Shown in pieces: positions 38,486 to 47,742 of a stretch of DNA of 64,000 bases. Under the pieces are notes generated by a model that searched no databases, was not told the DNA's origin, and saw only the letters and a program-made list of their open reading frames with translations. This stretch comes from Bacillus pinisoli. GTDB taxonomy: Bacteria > Bacillota > Bacilli > Bacillales > SA4. How positions within the stretch are numbered: the first letter of the stretch is position 1; the number at the start of each line of letters is the position of its first letter. Location: the NCBI RefSeq assembly GCF_023036475.1, contig NZ_JAJQKI010000002.1, positions 248,001 through 312,000 on the forward strand, read 5' to 3'. A program made the translations under genes and the position numbers.

Positions 38486-38938
38486 CTAATTTGAAGAAGG
38501 GCTAGTGATTTTAGTAAGAGCACTTGGTACAATAATCGTTCCATCCTCTAGCTCTAGCTGTACTTCTAAATTCTTCTGAGAAATTGACTTTACAATTGCT
38601 TCTTTTGTTTCAGTTACGTTGTTTCCATTATCATCAACAGTTGTATGAATCCATTCGACTTGCTTACCAATCATCTCACTATATTTCAAAATATTGTCAG
38701 ACTTTTGAGTAGTGATAAATTGTTCAAGCATTTTATTCATATTTGTCATTTGTTCTAATGAAGTAAAAGTTGCCATTTGAGCAATAAAATCTTTGTCTTG
38801 CATTGGATTCATTGGGTCTTGATTTTGAAGTTGTGTCATTAGGATTCTTAAAAAATCATCTTTCCCCAATACATCACTATTACTTTTTTGAGTGGGTTGG
38901 TTTTTCAAATATAAAGTCGGATCTAATTTTACTGACAT
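38486..38938 (-). CDS. flgD: Flagellar hook capping protein FlgD
   Basis: Scaffold needed for hook polymerisation. 150 aa, a short Bacillus-type FlgD lacking the large C-terminal domains of enterobacterial FlgD. The signature FLRILMTQLQNQDPMNPM and AQMATFTSLEQMTNMN is clear. Follows fliK by 10 bp. Confidence 0.94.
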   Translation of the reverse strand: MSVKLDPTLYLKNQPTQKSNSDVLGKDDFLRILMTQLQNQDPMNPMQDKDFIAQMATFTSLEQMTNMNKMLEQFITTQKSDNILKYSEMIGKQVEWIHTTVDDNGNNVTETKEAIVKSISQKNLEVQLELEDGTIIVPSALTKITSPSSN

Positions 38939-38948
38939 GATTTCTCAC

Positions 38949-40214
38949 CTACACTTCGATATTCATTAGTTCTTCTAAAAGAGTGGCTCCAAAAGAATTT
39001 TTATCTTGGTGATCCTCTACTTCCTCTTGACTTTGCTTTCTAGTCTGTTGCTGTTGTTGACTTCCATCACGATCAAGAGATCGGTTAAATTCTTCTTGTA
39101 ATAGTTGAGAGTTAATTATTTCCAACTTATCTACTTGAATGTTCTGAGCAGCAAATGCATTTTTAAGTCCTTGTAGCTGTGATTCTAGCATTTCTTTTGC
39201 TGCTGCTGTCGTCGAAACCATCCTTGCCGTTAGAAGACCATTTTGTTGAAGTAGCTCCACTCTAAGCTGCCCAAGATGCTCTGGGTATAACTTAATTAGA
39301 AGCCTCATACCACCGTTTGCATTCTGCAGGTTACTTTTTGCTAGTAAGCTTTGAAACTCTTTAATGAATTGCTCTTGATTTACCGTCTTCGAGCCACTCT
39401 GCTCAATAAATAAAGCAAATTGCTGAGTACGATTAATATTTTGAGTTTCAACCCCCATAAAGGATACTTTACTATTCGAATCTTGTGTTGATTGACTCAA
39501 AACAGATTCATCTTTCTTCATAGTTCTTACATATAGATGACGTAAATAGTCCAATTTTTCATTTTCAGCTGTCGCAATAGGGTTCTTACCTGTCAATTTT
39601 GCATGAACGTTTGATAAAAATTGATGAAGCTCAGTTGTCAAACCCTGCTTAGCAAAACTTGGATCTTCCTTTGTCAGATTATGGAGTTGTGCGTTTAGTT
39701 TTTGGAATAGTGTTCCTAATGATTCCTTCAATTTATCTTGAAGCTGTTCATTTCCAGTCTGTTGCTGTACAAAGATAATACCAGCAAGAAGGTTTTCTAA
39801 TTGGATGTCGTTACCTTCATCCGATAATAACTGCTTAAGGCTAATGCCAGACTCAAAAAGCGATGTTATTTTTTGTAGTAAGTCCGATGGAAGCATTTCC
39901 AGCCAAGAGAGTTCTTCGCTAAGTAGCATCTCCTCTGTTAACTCCATTGAGAGTTCAGGAGCATCTACTAGTTCTTGAATCGTTTCTCTCAATTCTTCTA
40001 CCGATTGCTCTTGTTGTGCTTCACCAGTAAAAGCTTTAAACACTTGTTGTTTTTCGTTCTTTAACTCTTTGTTTTGACGTTCTGTTGTATTCTGTTGCAC
40101 CTGATCTTTTAGTAAAGAAGCAAAAGGAGAAGTGGGTTTGTCTAATTTCTTAGTACTTGCTCTCGTGAATAGGTCTGGACCTTTAGACATCACACTCATT
40201 TTGGACATGTTCAC
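38949..40214 (-). CDS. fliK: Flagellar hook-length control protein FliK
   Basis: Secreted molecular ruler that measures the hook and triggers the FlhB switch. About 421 aa. The N-terminal two thirds is Gln/Lys-rich and poorly conserved; the C-terminal Flg_hook domain shows RLLIKLYPEHLGQLRVEL and LESQLQGLKNAFAAQNIQV. The longest frame starts at a TTG that overlaps the AAAGGAGGTGA site. The GTG at 40214 is chosen for good spacing; the ATG at 40208 is also possible. Confidence 0.9.
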   Translation of the reverse strand: MNMSKMSVMSKGPDLFTRASTKKLDKPTSPFASLLKDQVQQNTTERQNKELKNEKQQVFKAFTGEAQQEQSVEELRETIQELVDAPELSMELTEEMLLSEELSWLEMLPSDLLQKITSLFESGISLKQLLSDEGNDIQLENLLAGIIFVQQQTGNEQLQDKLKESLGTLFQKLNAQLHNLTKEDPSFAKQGLTTELHQFLSNVHAKLTGKNPIATAENEKLDYLRHLYVRTMKKDESVLSQSTQDSNSKVSFMGVETQNINRTQQFALFIEQSGSKTVNQEQFIKEFQSLLAKSNLQNANGGMRLLIKLYPEHLGQLRVELLQQNGLLTARMVSTTAAAKEMLESQLQGLKNAFAAQNIQVDKLEIINSQLLQEEFNRSLDRDGSQQQQQTRKQSQEEVEDHQDKNSFGATLLEELMNIEV

Positions 40215-40249
40215 TATTATTTCACCTCCTTTCAAAATTGGAAAACGAA

Positions 40250-40843
40250 TCAGGTTTCATCTGCTAACAGTTTAGTAAATCTTGCTGCATCCGTTGGCTC
40301 CATCTTTTCTAAGATACTTCCTAAGGCTTCTGTAGAGAGAGCTCTTAATATAGTAAGAGCATCTTGGTCATCTAATTCAGATAGAATTGCTGCTGCATTC
40401 TTAGATGACATAGATTCATATATCTTAGATAATTCATCGATCGTTTGCTTAGTTTCTTGTTGTTCTAATTCTTTAGCCTTTAGTTGTTCTGTTAAGTCTT
40501 CAATTTGTGCCTGTAAAGAGCTCATTTCTGTTTCTCTTACCTCTGCTTCTTTTTCTAGCTGCTCAATCATGGTTAGATTCTCTTGATTGGTAGCTTCTAG
40601 ATTTGACACATCTTGCTTGAGCTTCGCTTCCAAATCAATTGTCCCTTCCTCAGCAGGTAAAAGTTTAGACACGCCAGGAATATGTTGGCCATACTTCTGA
40701 ATAGCTCCAGCAACATCAACACCTGCAAATGTAAGGACTACGATAGAGACAATAACCGCAAAGAGGAGTGGGATTACACCTACAAAGAGAAACCATTGAA
40801 ATTTATTTATGAGTTTGGATTCATTTTCTTGAAGCTGTTCCAA
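40250..40843 (-). CDS. ylxF: YlxF, MotE/MgtE-N-like flagellar operon protein
   Basis: 197 aa. One N-terminal membrane helix (about 18-40), a long coiled coil (about 70-135), and a C-terminal MgtE-N/FliG-like helical domain (KNAAAILSELDDQDALTILR, then ILEKMEPTDAARFTKLLA). The arrangement is that of the MotE-type proteins and of B. subtilis YlxF, encoded between fliJ and fliK. Likely acts at the motor or export apparatus; the precise role is not known. Confidence 0.87.
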   Translation of the reverse strand: MEQLQENESKLINKFQWFLFVGVIPLLFAVIVSIVVLTFAGVDVAGAIQKYGQHIPGVSKLLPAEEGTIDLEAKLKQDVSNLEATNQENLTMIEQLEKEAEVRETEMSSLQAQIEDLTEQLKAKELEQQETKQTIDELSKIYESMSSKNAAAILSELDDQDALTILRALSTEALGSILEKMEPTDAARFTKLLADET

Positions 40844-40851
40844 TATATCAC

Positions 40852-41295
40852 CTAACTTCCTCTATTCATAAATTGTTGGATTGATATATCATCCATCAAT
40901 CTATTTTCCTCCGCATTCATCAACTCTAAAAACTGAGAAAACTGCTTTTCTTTTATCTTTTCATACTTTTTGACCTCGATGTTTTTCTCCAAAAGAAACT
41001 GTTCTTGCTCGGTCATTTTTTGTCTTGCATTCAAAACTAGACCCTGTAAGTGGTTAATTGTTTTCTCTAAGTTTTGTATAAACTGTTGATGATGTCTTAG
41101 CTCTTGAATATTCAATCCACCGTTCACTTTCTCAAGTTGTGATTCTTCTAAATCTTCTTTTTGTTTTAACGAATGGTAAAGCTTCTCTGCTACTTCTTCA
41201 AAACTCTTTACTGATTGTTGATATGATTCTAGGGCACGTTCTTTTTCGGTTTCTTTGATAGACAGGGTTTTTTGAAATTTGTACGTAAAGTTCAT
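40852..41295 (-). CDS. fliJ: Flagellar export chaperone FliJ
   Basis: Coiled-coil protein (147 aa) that links the FliI ATPase to the FlhA gate. Almost entirely charged heptad helix; N-terminus FTYKFQKTLSIKETEKERAL and position right after fliI identify it. Diverged, as the family always is. Confidence 0.9.
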   Translation of the reverse strand: MNFTYKFQKTLSIKETEKERALESYQQSVKSFEEVAEKLYHSLKQKEDLEESQLEKVNGGLNIQELRHHQQFIQNLEKTINHLQGLVLNARQKMTEQEQFLLEKNIEVKKYEKIKEKQFSQFLELMNAEENRLMDDISIQQFMNRGS

Positions 41296-41298
41296 TTT

Positions 41299-42618
41299 TT
41301 ATCCTCCTGTCCCTATTAACGCTTTTAGCATTTCAATACTTTCGTCTCTGGAGATTGATTCATGAGTACCTTGTTTAAGAAACGAGATAATCTTCGGATA
41401 GTAACGAATAGCTTCATCAATTTCCCGAGATGAACCCCGCTTATACGCTCCAATATTAATCAAGTCTTCTGAGTTAATATAAGTTGATAATAGTTCCCTC
41501 AATTTTTCAGCTGATATTTTGTGCTCTGTAGCGACAATATGGTTCATTACACGACTAATACTTTTTAACACATTAATTGCAGGGAACTGACCTTTATTAG
41601 CCAGTTGTCGATCCAGAACGAAATGTCCATCCAAAATCCCTCGAACAGTATCAGCTATCGGTTCATTCATATCATCACCGTCTACCAACACTGTATAGAA
41701 TGCTGTGATGGTCCCATGTTGATTGGTTCCTGTTCTTTCAAGAAGTTTTGGTAAAGTTGCAAATACTGATGGCGTATAACCTTTGGTGGTTGGCGGTTCA
41801 CCAACAGCCAATCCAATTTCACGTTGAGCCATTGCAACACGAGTGACAGAATCCATCATTAACATGACATTTAAGCCTTTATCTCTAAAATATTCTGCTA
41901 TCGCGGTCGCAGTATATGCGCCTTTAATTCTCATTAAAGCAGGTTGGTCAGAAGTAGCTACCACTACGATCGATCGTTTTAATCCTTCAGGGCCTAGATC
42001 TCTTTCGATAAACTCTTTCACTTCACGACCACGCTCGCCGATTAGAGCAATTACATTTAAGTCAGCAGTAGTGTTTCTTGCAATCATGCCGAGTAATGTA
42101 CTTTTACCAACACCACTTCCTGCAAAGATCCCCACGCGTTGGCCTTTTCCGACTGTTAATAGAGAATCGATGACACGTACACCAACATCTATACTCTCCT
42201 CTATCGTAGGCCTGTCCATAGGATTGGGTGGTGATTGATCTGTTCCAACACTGGATAAACCTTTAGGAAGAAGGCTTCCATCTAGAGGTAAACCTAAGGA
42301 GTCGACAACTTTACCTATTAATCCACTTCCAACCTTAACTTGGAGTGGTTTTGAAGTAGCCTCAACTATACTTCCAGGTGAGATATCATTGATGTTTGTA
42401 AAAGGCATTAAAATAACGAATTCGTCTCGAAATCCTACTACTTCAGCAGTGACCTTTCTTTGTTTCTTACTTGAGCCAACATATATATGACAAACATCTC
42501 CAATAGAAGCTTCTGGTCCTTGAGATTCAATCATCAACCCTACAACTCTGGCAACTTTACCAAATCGTTTATAGGAATCTATATTGTGTATTTCATTCAA
42601 AAGTTCTATTGCCTTCAC
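41299..42618 (-). CDS. fliI: Flagellum-specific export ATPase FliI
   Basis: F1-beta-like ATPase that energises type III export. 439 aa. Walker A GSGVGKST is at 167-174. Other blocks: LIGERGREVKEF, the Walker B region LMMDSVTRVAMAQREIGL and GEPPTTKGYTPSVFA. Complete. Follows fliH by 6 bp. Confidence 0.97.
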   Translation of the reverse strand: MKAIELLNEIHNIDSYKRFGKVARVVGLMIESQGPEASIGDVCHIYVGSSKKQRKVTAEVVGFRDEFVILMPFTNINDISPGSIVEATSKPLQVKVGSGLIGKVVDSLGLPLDGSLLPKGLSSVGTDQSPPNPMDRPTIEESIDVGVRVIDSLLTVGKGQRVGIFAGSGVGKSTLLGMIARNTTADLNVIALIGERGREVKEFIERDLGPEGLKRSIVVVATSDQPALMRIKGAYTATAIAEYFRDKGLNVMLMMDSVTRVAMAQREIGLAVGEPPTTKGYTPSVFATLPKLLERTGTNQHGTITAFYTVLVDGDDMNEPIADTVRGILDGHFVLDRQLANKGQFPAINVLKSISRVMNHIVATEHKISAEKLRELLSTYINSEDLINIGAYKRGSSREIDEAIRYYPKIISFLKQGTHESISRDESIEMLKALIGTGG

Positions 42619-42624
42619 GTGAGT

Positions 42625-43404
42625 TTATTCCTCCTCTATTAACTCAAGAAGCTTCACTTTTAGTTCATTCAATTGACTATCAATACTTGCGTCAATTCGC
42701 CCAAATGACGATTCTATCAAACAACCATAGTTAGATAACTCTTCATTTGAATAGATGTAGAGACTTTTATCACCGTTAAACAATGCTTTTAACTCGTCAA
42801 TCTGTGCGTACACTAGTTCATATACGGAAGGGTGCACAATGATATTTACATCTGCATAGTCCTTCACTTCTTTTATTGCTTGCTTTACAACTTGTATAAA
42901 GTCTTCTCTCGTTTCATCGAGATGAACTTTCAAAATTTTGTCTGCTACTTTAAGTCCAAGCTTTAAAATGGTTTCTTCGGCTTGTTCTAACTGTTCTGTA
43001 TAACTGACTTTTGCCTGTTCAACAATCTGATTGGCTTCAGTAATTAAAGTAGAATACTCTTGCTTAGCAGCTTGTTCGCCTTGTTGCAATCCAACTTGAA
43101 AGCCTTCTTGTTGCGCTGCTTCCATTAGAAATTTCTTTTCAAGCTCCCACTCTGCCTTTAATTCAGAAATTTGATCTTGCACCTGTTGAAGCATTGCTTT
43201 TGCCTCATCAGTAACACGTTCTTTTTGTTCCTTGGCGTCAGCAAGTATTCGCTCTGCTTCTTGGTTGGCCCTTAGAAGAGTGAGTTCTGGTGATACTTCT
43301 TCTCCGATAGATGGAATAAAAACGGGTTGAAGCTTAATCACTTTTTTTTCATCTTCATGAGGATTTACGTATTGGGATTTGATTAATCTAGACAATGATA
43401 TCAT
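42625..43404 (-). CDS. fliH: Flagellar export regulator FliH
   Basis: Binds and regulates FliI; homologous to ATP synthase b/delta stalks. About 259 aa, with a charged coiled coil (about 55-130, Ala/Glu/Gln rich) and a C-terminal domain ending CLIESSFGRIDASIDSQLNE. The frame is open to a GTG at 43434 inside fliG. The ATG at 43404, just behind GGTGGAGGAG, reduces the overlap with fliG to 17 bp and is preferred. Confidence 0.88.
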   Translation of the reverse strand: MISLSRLIKSQYVNPHEDEKKVIKLQPVFIPSIGEEVSPELTLLRANQEAERILADAKEQKERVTDEAKAMLQQVQDQISELKAEWELEKKFLMEAAQQEGFQVGLQQGEQAAKQEYSTLITEANQIVEQAKVSYTEQLEQAEETILKLGLKVADKILKVHLDETREDFIQVVKQAIKEVKDYADVNIIVHPSVYELVYAQIDELKALFNGDKSLYIYSNEELSNYGCLIESSFGRIDASIDSQLNELKVKLLELIEEE

Positions 43405-44407
43405 CTCCTCCACCGCGGGCAATAACGATTTCACCAGCTTCCTCTAAACGTCTTATAATAGCAACAATTCTAGATTGAGCCTCTTCTACATCACGCAGAC
43501 GAACTGGTCCCATAAATTCCATTTCCTCTTTAAATGTATCCACCATACGTTTAGACATATTGCTAAACACAATATCTTTAACTTCTTCACTTGCCACTTT
43601 AAGTGATAGCATAAGATCTGCATTCTCGACATCACGAATAACACGTTGAATGGCTCTGTTATCGAGCGTAACGATATCTTCAAATACAAACATACGCTTT
43701 TTAATTTCTTCTGCTAATTCAGGATCTTGAATTTCAAGTGCATCTAAAATAGTTCGTTCTGTACTACGATCCACTCCATTCAACACTTCAACAACTGCCT
43801 CAACTCCACCAGTTTGAGTATAATCCTGTGTTACGGTTGCAGAAAGCTTACGCTCAAGGATTTGTTCAACTTCGTTAATTACTTCTGGAGAAGTACTATC
43901 CATCAATGCAATTCTTCGAGCAATATCTGCTTGCATCTCCTGTGGCAGTTCTGACAATATCTGTCCTGCTTGTGATGGGTCCAGATAGGATAACACTAAA
44001 GATATTGTTTGTGGATGTTCATTTTGAATAAAGTTTAATATCTGAGCTGGATCTGCCTTACGAGCAAAATCAAAAGGTTTAACTTGTAAGGAAGAAGTTA
44101 AGCGATTGATAATATTTGCTGCACTTTCAGGACCAAGTGCCTTCTCTAGCACTTGCTTTGCGTAAGAAATACCTCCTTGGGAGATATAGTCCTGTGCTAA
44201 TGCAATTTGGTGGAATTCTTCTAGAACTTCCTCTTTTGCACCGCTGTCTACTTTTCTAACTCCGGAAATCTCAAGAGTGAGTTTTTCTATCTCTTCTTCA
44301 GACAAGTGTCTGTAGACAGATGCAGATACATCTGGACCTAATGAGATAAGAAGGATAGCAGCTTTTTGTCGGCCAGAAAGCTCACCTTTATTGTCTTTTT
44401 TCGCCAT
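43388..44407 (-). CDS. fliG: Flagellar motor switch protein FliG
   Basis: Rotor protein contacting the MotA stator and FliF. 339 aa: N-terminal FliF-binding domain (GRQKAAILLISLGPDVSASV), middle domain with NEHPQTISLVLSYLDP (EHPQ motif), and C-terminal torque domain with LDNRAIQRVIRDVENADL and VRLRDVEEAQ, where the charged torque residues lie. Complete. Confidence 0.97.
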   Translation of the reverse strand: MAKKDNKGELSGRQKAAILLISLGPDVSASVYRHLSEEEIEKLTLEISGVRKVDSGAKEEVLEEFHQIALAQDYISQGGISYAKQVLEKALGPESAANIINRLTSSLQVKPFDFARKADPAQILNFIQNEHPQTISLVLSYLDPSQAGQILSELPQEMQADIARRIALMDSTSPEVINEVEQILERKLSATVTQDYTQTGGVEAVVEVLNGVDRSTERTILDALEIQDPELAEEIKKRMFVFEDIVTLDNRAIQRVIRDVENADLMLSLKVASEEVKDIVFSNMSKRMVDTFKEEMEFMGPVRLRDVEEAQSRIVAIIRRLEEAGEIVIARGGGDDIIV

Positions 44408-44418
44408 ACACTATCCTC

Positions 44419-46017
44419 CTACTCTTCAGCAATCCAAGATCTCAATAGTTTTGCAAAATCTCCAGGATTGTCTTTTGCTAGTTTTTCTAATTGTGTTTTA
44501 ATTACGTCAGACGCAGTTTCCTTATCGTCATTAATATCTTGAACAGAAGCTGCTTGGAAAGGTTCTTCATATTCAATCTCTTGCTTATCTTTCTTCTTTT
44601 TCTTTCTAAATAATAGGAATAATAATAGCATGATAATAGCTAGTAAACCCCCACCTGCAGCATAAGCCCATAAAGGAATGGTTTCGGCAGCTGGTGTTTC
44701 AAAATCTACTTTACCGTTGAATGTTTGTACAGATACTGCAACTTTATTTTGCAACTCTTCGTCCGTTAACTCAGGAGCACCTGCCTCCTTCGCAATTGAA
44801 GTACGAATAATTGTATTTAAAATCTGTTCAATTTCATCAATAGATTGCTGTGGTAATGATGTAGGATCGTCCGCAGTAGGCGGTTCAACCATAACTTGAA
44901 TTCCTAAATCACGGACTTTATAAGGACTTTCAACAATTTCTTTCCTGATTCTATTTACATCATTGTTGATACGCTCTTCAATTTTTTCATATTCACCCGA
45001 GCCAGTAGCTCCACCAGTAGCATAGTTTGTAATATCTGTTTCACCTGTTCCATCTACACCCTCTGCTAACGCTCCGTCACCTGTGTAAGTTTCTGTAATT
45101 CTTTCAATACTAACAGCAATACCTTCCATATTTTCAGTATTTACTGGAGTAACTAAATTTTCTTCTCTGTTTTCTTGTGTAAAATCAATATCAGCAGTTA
45201 CGGAGACAACTACCTTATCTTGCCCCATCATCAACCCAAGCATTTGCTGAACTTGACGTTGTACATCTCTTTCAACTTCTTGCTTGATTTGATATTGTGT
45301 TTGGAATGCAGTAGCTGAATCTCCAATTTCGTTAGAACCACCATTTTTTAGATCAAAATACTCAAAAAGTTGATTTGTAATGACGATATTATCAGTAGGT
45401 AGGTTCGGTACACTTTTTGAAACTAGATTATATAAAGCTTCAATTTGTTGCTCTTCAAAGCGATATCCGGGCTTCGTATTTAAAACGATTGAGGCAGAAG
45501 CTTCTTGTCCAGTTTCAGACATCCAAACAGATTCTTCTGGAAGATTAATCATAACCTTCGCATCATTTACTCCTTCTATACCTTTCATTAATTCAGCCAG
45601 CTCTGTTTGCATTGCATCTAGCTTTAACACATTAAACTCATTGTCAGTCATACCGAATCCTGCATTTTGGCTAAAGAATGAATAATCAATACTCCCACTA
45701 TTCGGGAATCCCTCTGCTGCCAACTCAACCTTTAACGTATCCACTACTTCTTGTGGAACCATAATTGTTGTACCGTTATCAGCAATTTGTGACTGAATAC
45801 CTCTTCCATCTAATTGCGTTTTAATTTCGCCTACTTCAGCAGGACTTAAGTTACTATATAAGGGCGAATAATCCACTTTCGAAGAGACCATGGAAACTAT
45901 GACGATTAATGTGATAAACAGTAATAGTGAACCGATCATCATACCCTTTTGGCTTGATGAACGATTCTGCCAAAACGTCTTCAGTTGGTTCATTTGTAGT
46001 TGCATTTTTTCGTTCAT
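44419..46017 (-). CDS. fliF: Flagellar MS-ring protein FliF
   Basis: Forms the MS ring on which the rotor is built. 532 aa with a membrane helix near residues 26-45 and a second near 448-470. The periplasmic ring-building motifs are SPLYSNLSPAEVGEIKTQLD and VMINLPEESVW. The C-terminal tail that binds FliG ends DFAKLLRSWIAEE. An inverted repeat overlaps the edge of its ribosome site (46028-46067). Confidence 0.97.
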   Translation of the reverse strand: MNEKMQLQMNQLKTFWQNRSSSQKGMMIGSLLLFITLIVIVSMVSSKVDYSPLYSNLSPAEVGEIKTQLDGRGIQSQIADNGTTIMVPQEVVDTLKVELAAEGFPNSGSIDYSFFSQNAGFGMTDNEFNVLKLDAMQTELAELMKGIEGVNDAKVMINLPEESVWMSETGQEASASIVLNTKPGYRFEEQQIEALYNLVSKSVPNLPTDNIVITNQLFEYFDLKNGGSNEIGDSATAFQTQYQIKQEVERDVQRQVQQMLGLMMGQDKVVVSVTADIDFTQENREENLVTPVNTENMEGIAVSIERITETYTGDGALAEGVDGTGETDITNYATGGATGSGEYEKIEERINNDVNRIRKEIVESPYKVRDLGIQVMVEPPTADDPTSLPQQSIDEIEQILNTIIRTSIAKEAGAPELTDEELQNKVAVSVQTFNGKVDFETPAAETIPLWAYAAGGGLLAIIMLLLFLLFRKKKKKDKQEIEYEEPFQAASVQDINDDKETASDVIKTQLEKLAKDNPGDFAKLLRSWIAEE

Positions 46018-46027
46018 TATATTCCCC

Positions 46028-46067
46028 CGGTTATTATGACGTATTGTTTACTCATTGGTAATAACCG
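46028..46067 (-). promoter_or_regulatory. Hairpin at the fliF ribosome site
   Basis: Arms CGGTTATTA (46028-46036) and TAATAACCG (46059-46067), 9 bp perfect with a 22-nt loop. In the mRNA the 3' arm runs directly into the fliF Shine-Dalgarno (CCGGGGGAA). It may modulate fliF translation relative to fliE. It sits in the longest gap (103 bp) of the early operon. Confidence 0.5.
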
Positions 46068-46120
46068 CTCCCAGTTATTTTCTCTTTATCTAATATCTCT
46101 TTTCTCTATCTCTTTAATTA

Positions 46121-46423
46121 TTAAACTTGCATTCTCATAACTTCTTGATAAGCCTCAACTACTTTATTTCGTATTTCTAGAGTTGCTTGAAGAGTGATAC
46201 TTGCCTTTTGCGATGTAATCATAACCTCATGTAAATCTATATTTTCACCGTTAGCAAGCTTCTGTGTAGCAAGATCGGATTGATTTTGTGATTTATTTAC
46301 TTGATCTATTGAATTCTTTAGAAAATCAGCAAACTTCTGCTGTGACACTGCAGGTGATGCTTTTAATGGTACAGATGAACTAGTAGGAATGATCCCAGCT
46401 TGACTTGTAATCTTGTTTATCAT
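46121..46423 (-). CDS. fliE: Flagellar hook-basal body protein FliE
   Basis: Joins the MS ring to the rod. 100 aa. Family pattern FADFLKNSIDQVNKSQNQSD and the C-terminal NIDLHEVMITSQKASITLQ, NKVVEAYQEVMRMQV are clear. Lies between flgC and fliF. Confidence 0.95.
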   Translation of the reverse strand: MINKITSQAGIIPTSSSVPLKASPAVSQQKFADFLKNSIDQVNKSQNQSDLATQKLANGENIDLHEVMITSQKASITLQATLEIRNKVVEAYQEVMRMQV

Positions 46424-46438
46424 TTATATTCCACCAAC

Positions 46439-46900
46439 CTATTTCCCGATTTCTAATGCTTTCATTAACATTCCTTTGTTTGCATTGAACACAGTCACAT
46501 TAGCTTCGTATGACCTGGTAGCACTCATTAGATCCACCATTTCCTTTAAAGGGTCAACATTAGGCATTTGTACATACCCTTCTTCATTTGCATCAGGATG
46601 CTCCGGATTGTATACAAGTTTGAATGGTGCCTTATCTTCTACAATTCTAGTGACTTTCACTCCGTTCCCAACAGAACTAGCGCTTGTACTATTCATTGCA
46701 TGACTTAGCACGTTTCTGAATTTAGAAGATTCGTTTGCTTGAGTAACGACCATTTTACGGGTATAGGGCTGCCATTCACCATTCACAAACTTTCCTCTAG
46801 TTGTATCCACGTTTGCCATATTGGAAGAAATGACGTCCATACGCAAGCGTTGGGTTGTTAAGGCCGAAGCACTAATATTAAGACCTTGAAACATCGTCAT
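46439..46900 (-). CDS. flgC: Flagellar proximal rod protein FlgC
   Basis: Rod subunit secreted by the flagellar exporter. 153 aa. The conserved N-terminus LNISASALTTQRLRMDVISS with NMANVDTTRG and the C-terminal MVDLMSATRSYEANVTVFN are present. Follows flgB by 2 bp. Confidence 0.96.
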   Translation of the reverse strand: MTMFQGLNISASALTTQRLRMDVISSNMANVDTTRGKFVNGEWQPYTRKMVVTQANESSKFRNVLSHAMNSTSASSVGNGVKVTRIVEDKAPFKLVYNPEHPDANEEGYVQMPNVDPLKEMVDLMSATRSYEANVTVFNANKGMLMKALEIGK

Positions 46901-46902
46901 AA

Positions 46903-47295
46903 TTACTTCCCTCCAGTAATGACAGTTTTTAACGAGTTAAATTTACCACTTATCCGTTCTATTAATGCATTGTAGTAGATTTGATTTTCAGCCATTTCAG
47001 ACATTTCCTTATCTACATCAACACTATTCCCATTGTGGTTATATTGTGAATTTGGCCTACTTACAACAACACCGGAAGACTGGCTAGCATTCGAAAACTG
47101 AAAATGTCTTGCATCCGTACGGTGTGCTTGCATAGCAGAATTTAACTCAGATTGAAAAGAAGGTTTCAACACTTCTTTCGCTTTATAATTAGGCGTGTCG
47201 ACATTTGCGATATTTTGTGCAATCGTTTTTTGTTTAAGTGTGGAGTATTTTAGCGAATTTTCAAGTTGATTAATTGTGCCAGAAAATAGCTTCAT
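46903..47295 (-). CDS. flgB: Flagellar proximal rod protein FlgB
   Basis: First gene of the fla/che operon; rod subunit. 130 aa with the NIANVDTPNYKAKEV rod motif and the C-terminal MSEMAENQIYYNALIERIS. Good ribosome site AGGTGAGGTGA. The 457-bp region upstream, up to codY, holds the operon promoter. Confidence 0.96.
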   Translation of the reverse strand: MKLFSGTINQLENSLKYSTLKQKTIAQNIANVDTPNYKAKEVLKPSFQSELNSAMQAHRTDARHFQFSNASQSSGVVVSRPNSQYNHNGNSVDVDKEMSEMAENQIYYNALIERISGKFNSLKTVITGGK

Positions 47296-47450
47296 ATGTG
47301 TTCACCTCACCTTTTTTATGTTAATTAGTTATATTAATAGTTCAATTTCAATGTTATTTATCCTCTAACATTGTAGAGAATTCTAGTAATTATGTCTATG
47401 ACGAGTCACATAATAATAAAAAATCGTTAATTAGTACTAGTTATTCTCAC

Positions 47451-47472
47451 AAAACTTTACGTGCAAAGTTTT
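47451..47472 (-). promoter_or_regulatory. Hairpin in the fla/che leader
   Basis: Arms AAAACTTT (47451-47458) and AAAGTTTT (47465-47472) with a 6-nt loop, about 20 nt downstream of the putative start site. On the minus strand the 3' arm ends in TTTTG, so it resembles a weak terminator. Possible attenuation of fla/che. Confidence 0.4.
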
Positions 47473-47495
47473 ATGTATCACACTGACCTATTCTC

Positions 47496-47501
47496 ATTAT
47501 A
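47496..47501 (-). promoter_or_regulatory. Candidate -10 box of the fla/che operon
   Basis: A perfect TATAAT on the minus strand, about 200 nt upstream of the flgB start. No good TTGACA-like -35 at 16-18 nt is present (best is ATGTTA), so an activator might be needed. The rest of the 457-bp codY-flgB gap has an AT-rich CodY-like near-palindrome (47575-47594) and the codY terminator; no reading frame there resembles a gene. Confidence 0.4.
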
Positions 47502-47574
47502 TACAATGTCGAAATTTGTAACATCATTAATTTTAACTAAATCGGTATATTTTTACCATTTTCGACATGAATTT

Positions 47575-47594
47575 AATTATTTTCGAAAAAAATT
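47575..47594. promoter_or_regulatory. Possible CodY-binding site upstream of fla/che
   Basis: AATTATTTTCGAAAAAAATT resembles the CodY consensus AATTTTCWGAAAATT. It matches TTTTC and GAAAA around the centre but is one base short there. CodY represses fla/che in B. subtilis. The site is about 75 nt upstream of the candidate -10. Tentative. Confidence 0.3.
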
Positions 47595-47710
47595 ATGATA
47601 TTAATTCACAAATAACGTGATTTGCCTACTCTTTCATAAAAAATGTATCCTCATTTTCCTATAATCACAAATTTCGGACCTCTCGAACAAACATTGTTAA
47701 AAACTCATAA

Positions 47711-47742
47711 AAAAAACATCTTATCTAACCAGATAAGATGTT
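47711..47742 (-). terminator. codY terminator
   Basis: Arms AAAACATCTTATCT and AGATAAGATGTTTT around a 4-nt AACC loop, 14 bp perfect, followed on the minus strand by TTTTTATGAG. It starts 11 bp after the codY stop and separates xerC-hslVU-codY from fla/che. Confidence 0.85.

Noticed and set aside
43486..43689. 67-aa minus-strand frame inside fliG
   Set aside because: Out of frame with fliG, Trp/Cys/Leu-rich and without a ribosome site; a shadow of fliG.
47545..47565. SigD (sigma-28) promoter upstream of flgB, from an ACCGATTT on the minus strand
   Set aside because: No TAAA box at the required distance (about 15 nt); the best partner is a GAAA at 13 nt, so the match is too weak.
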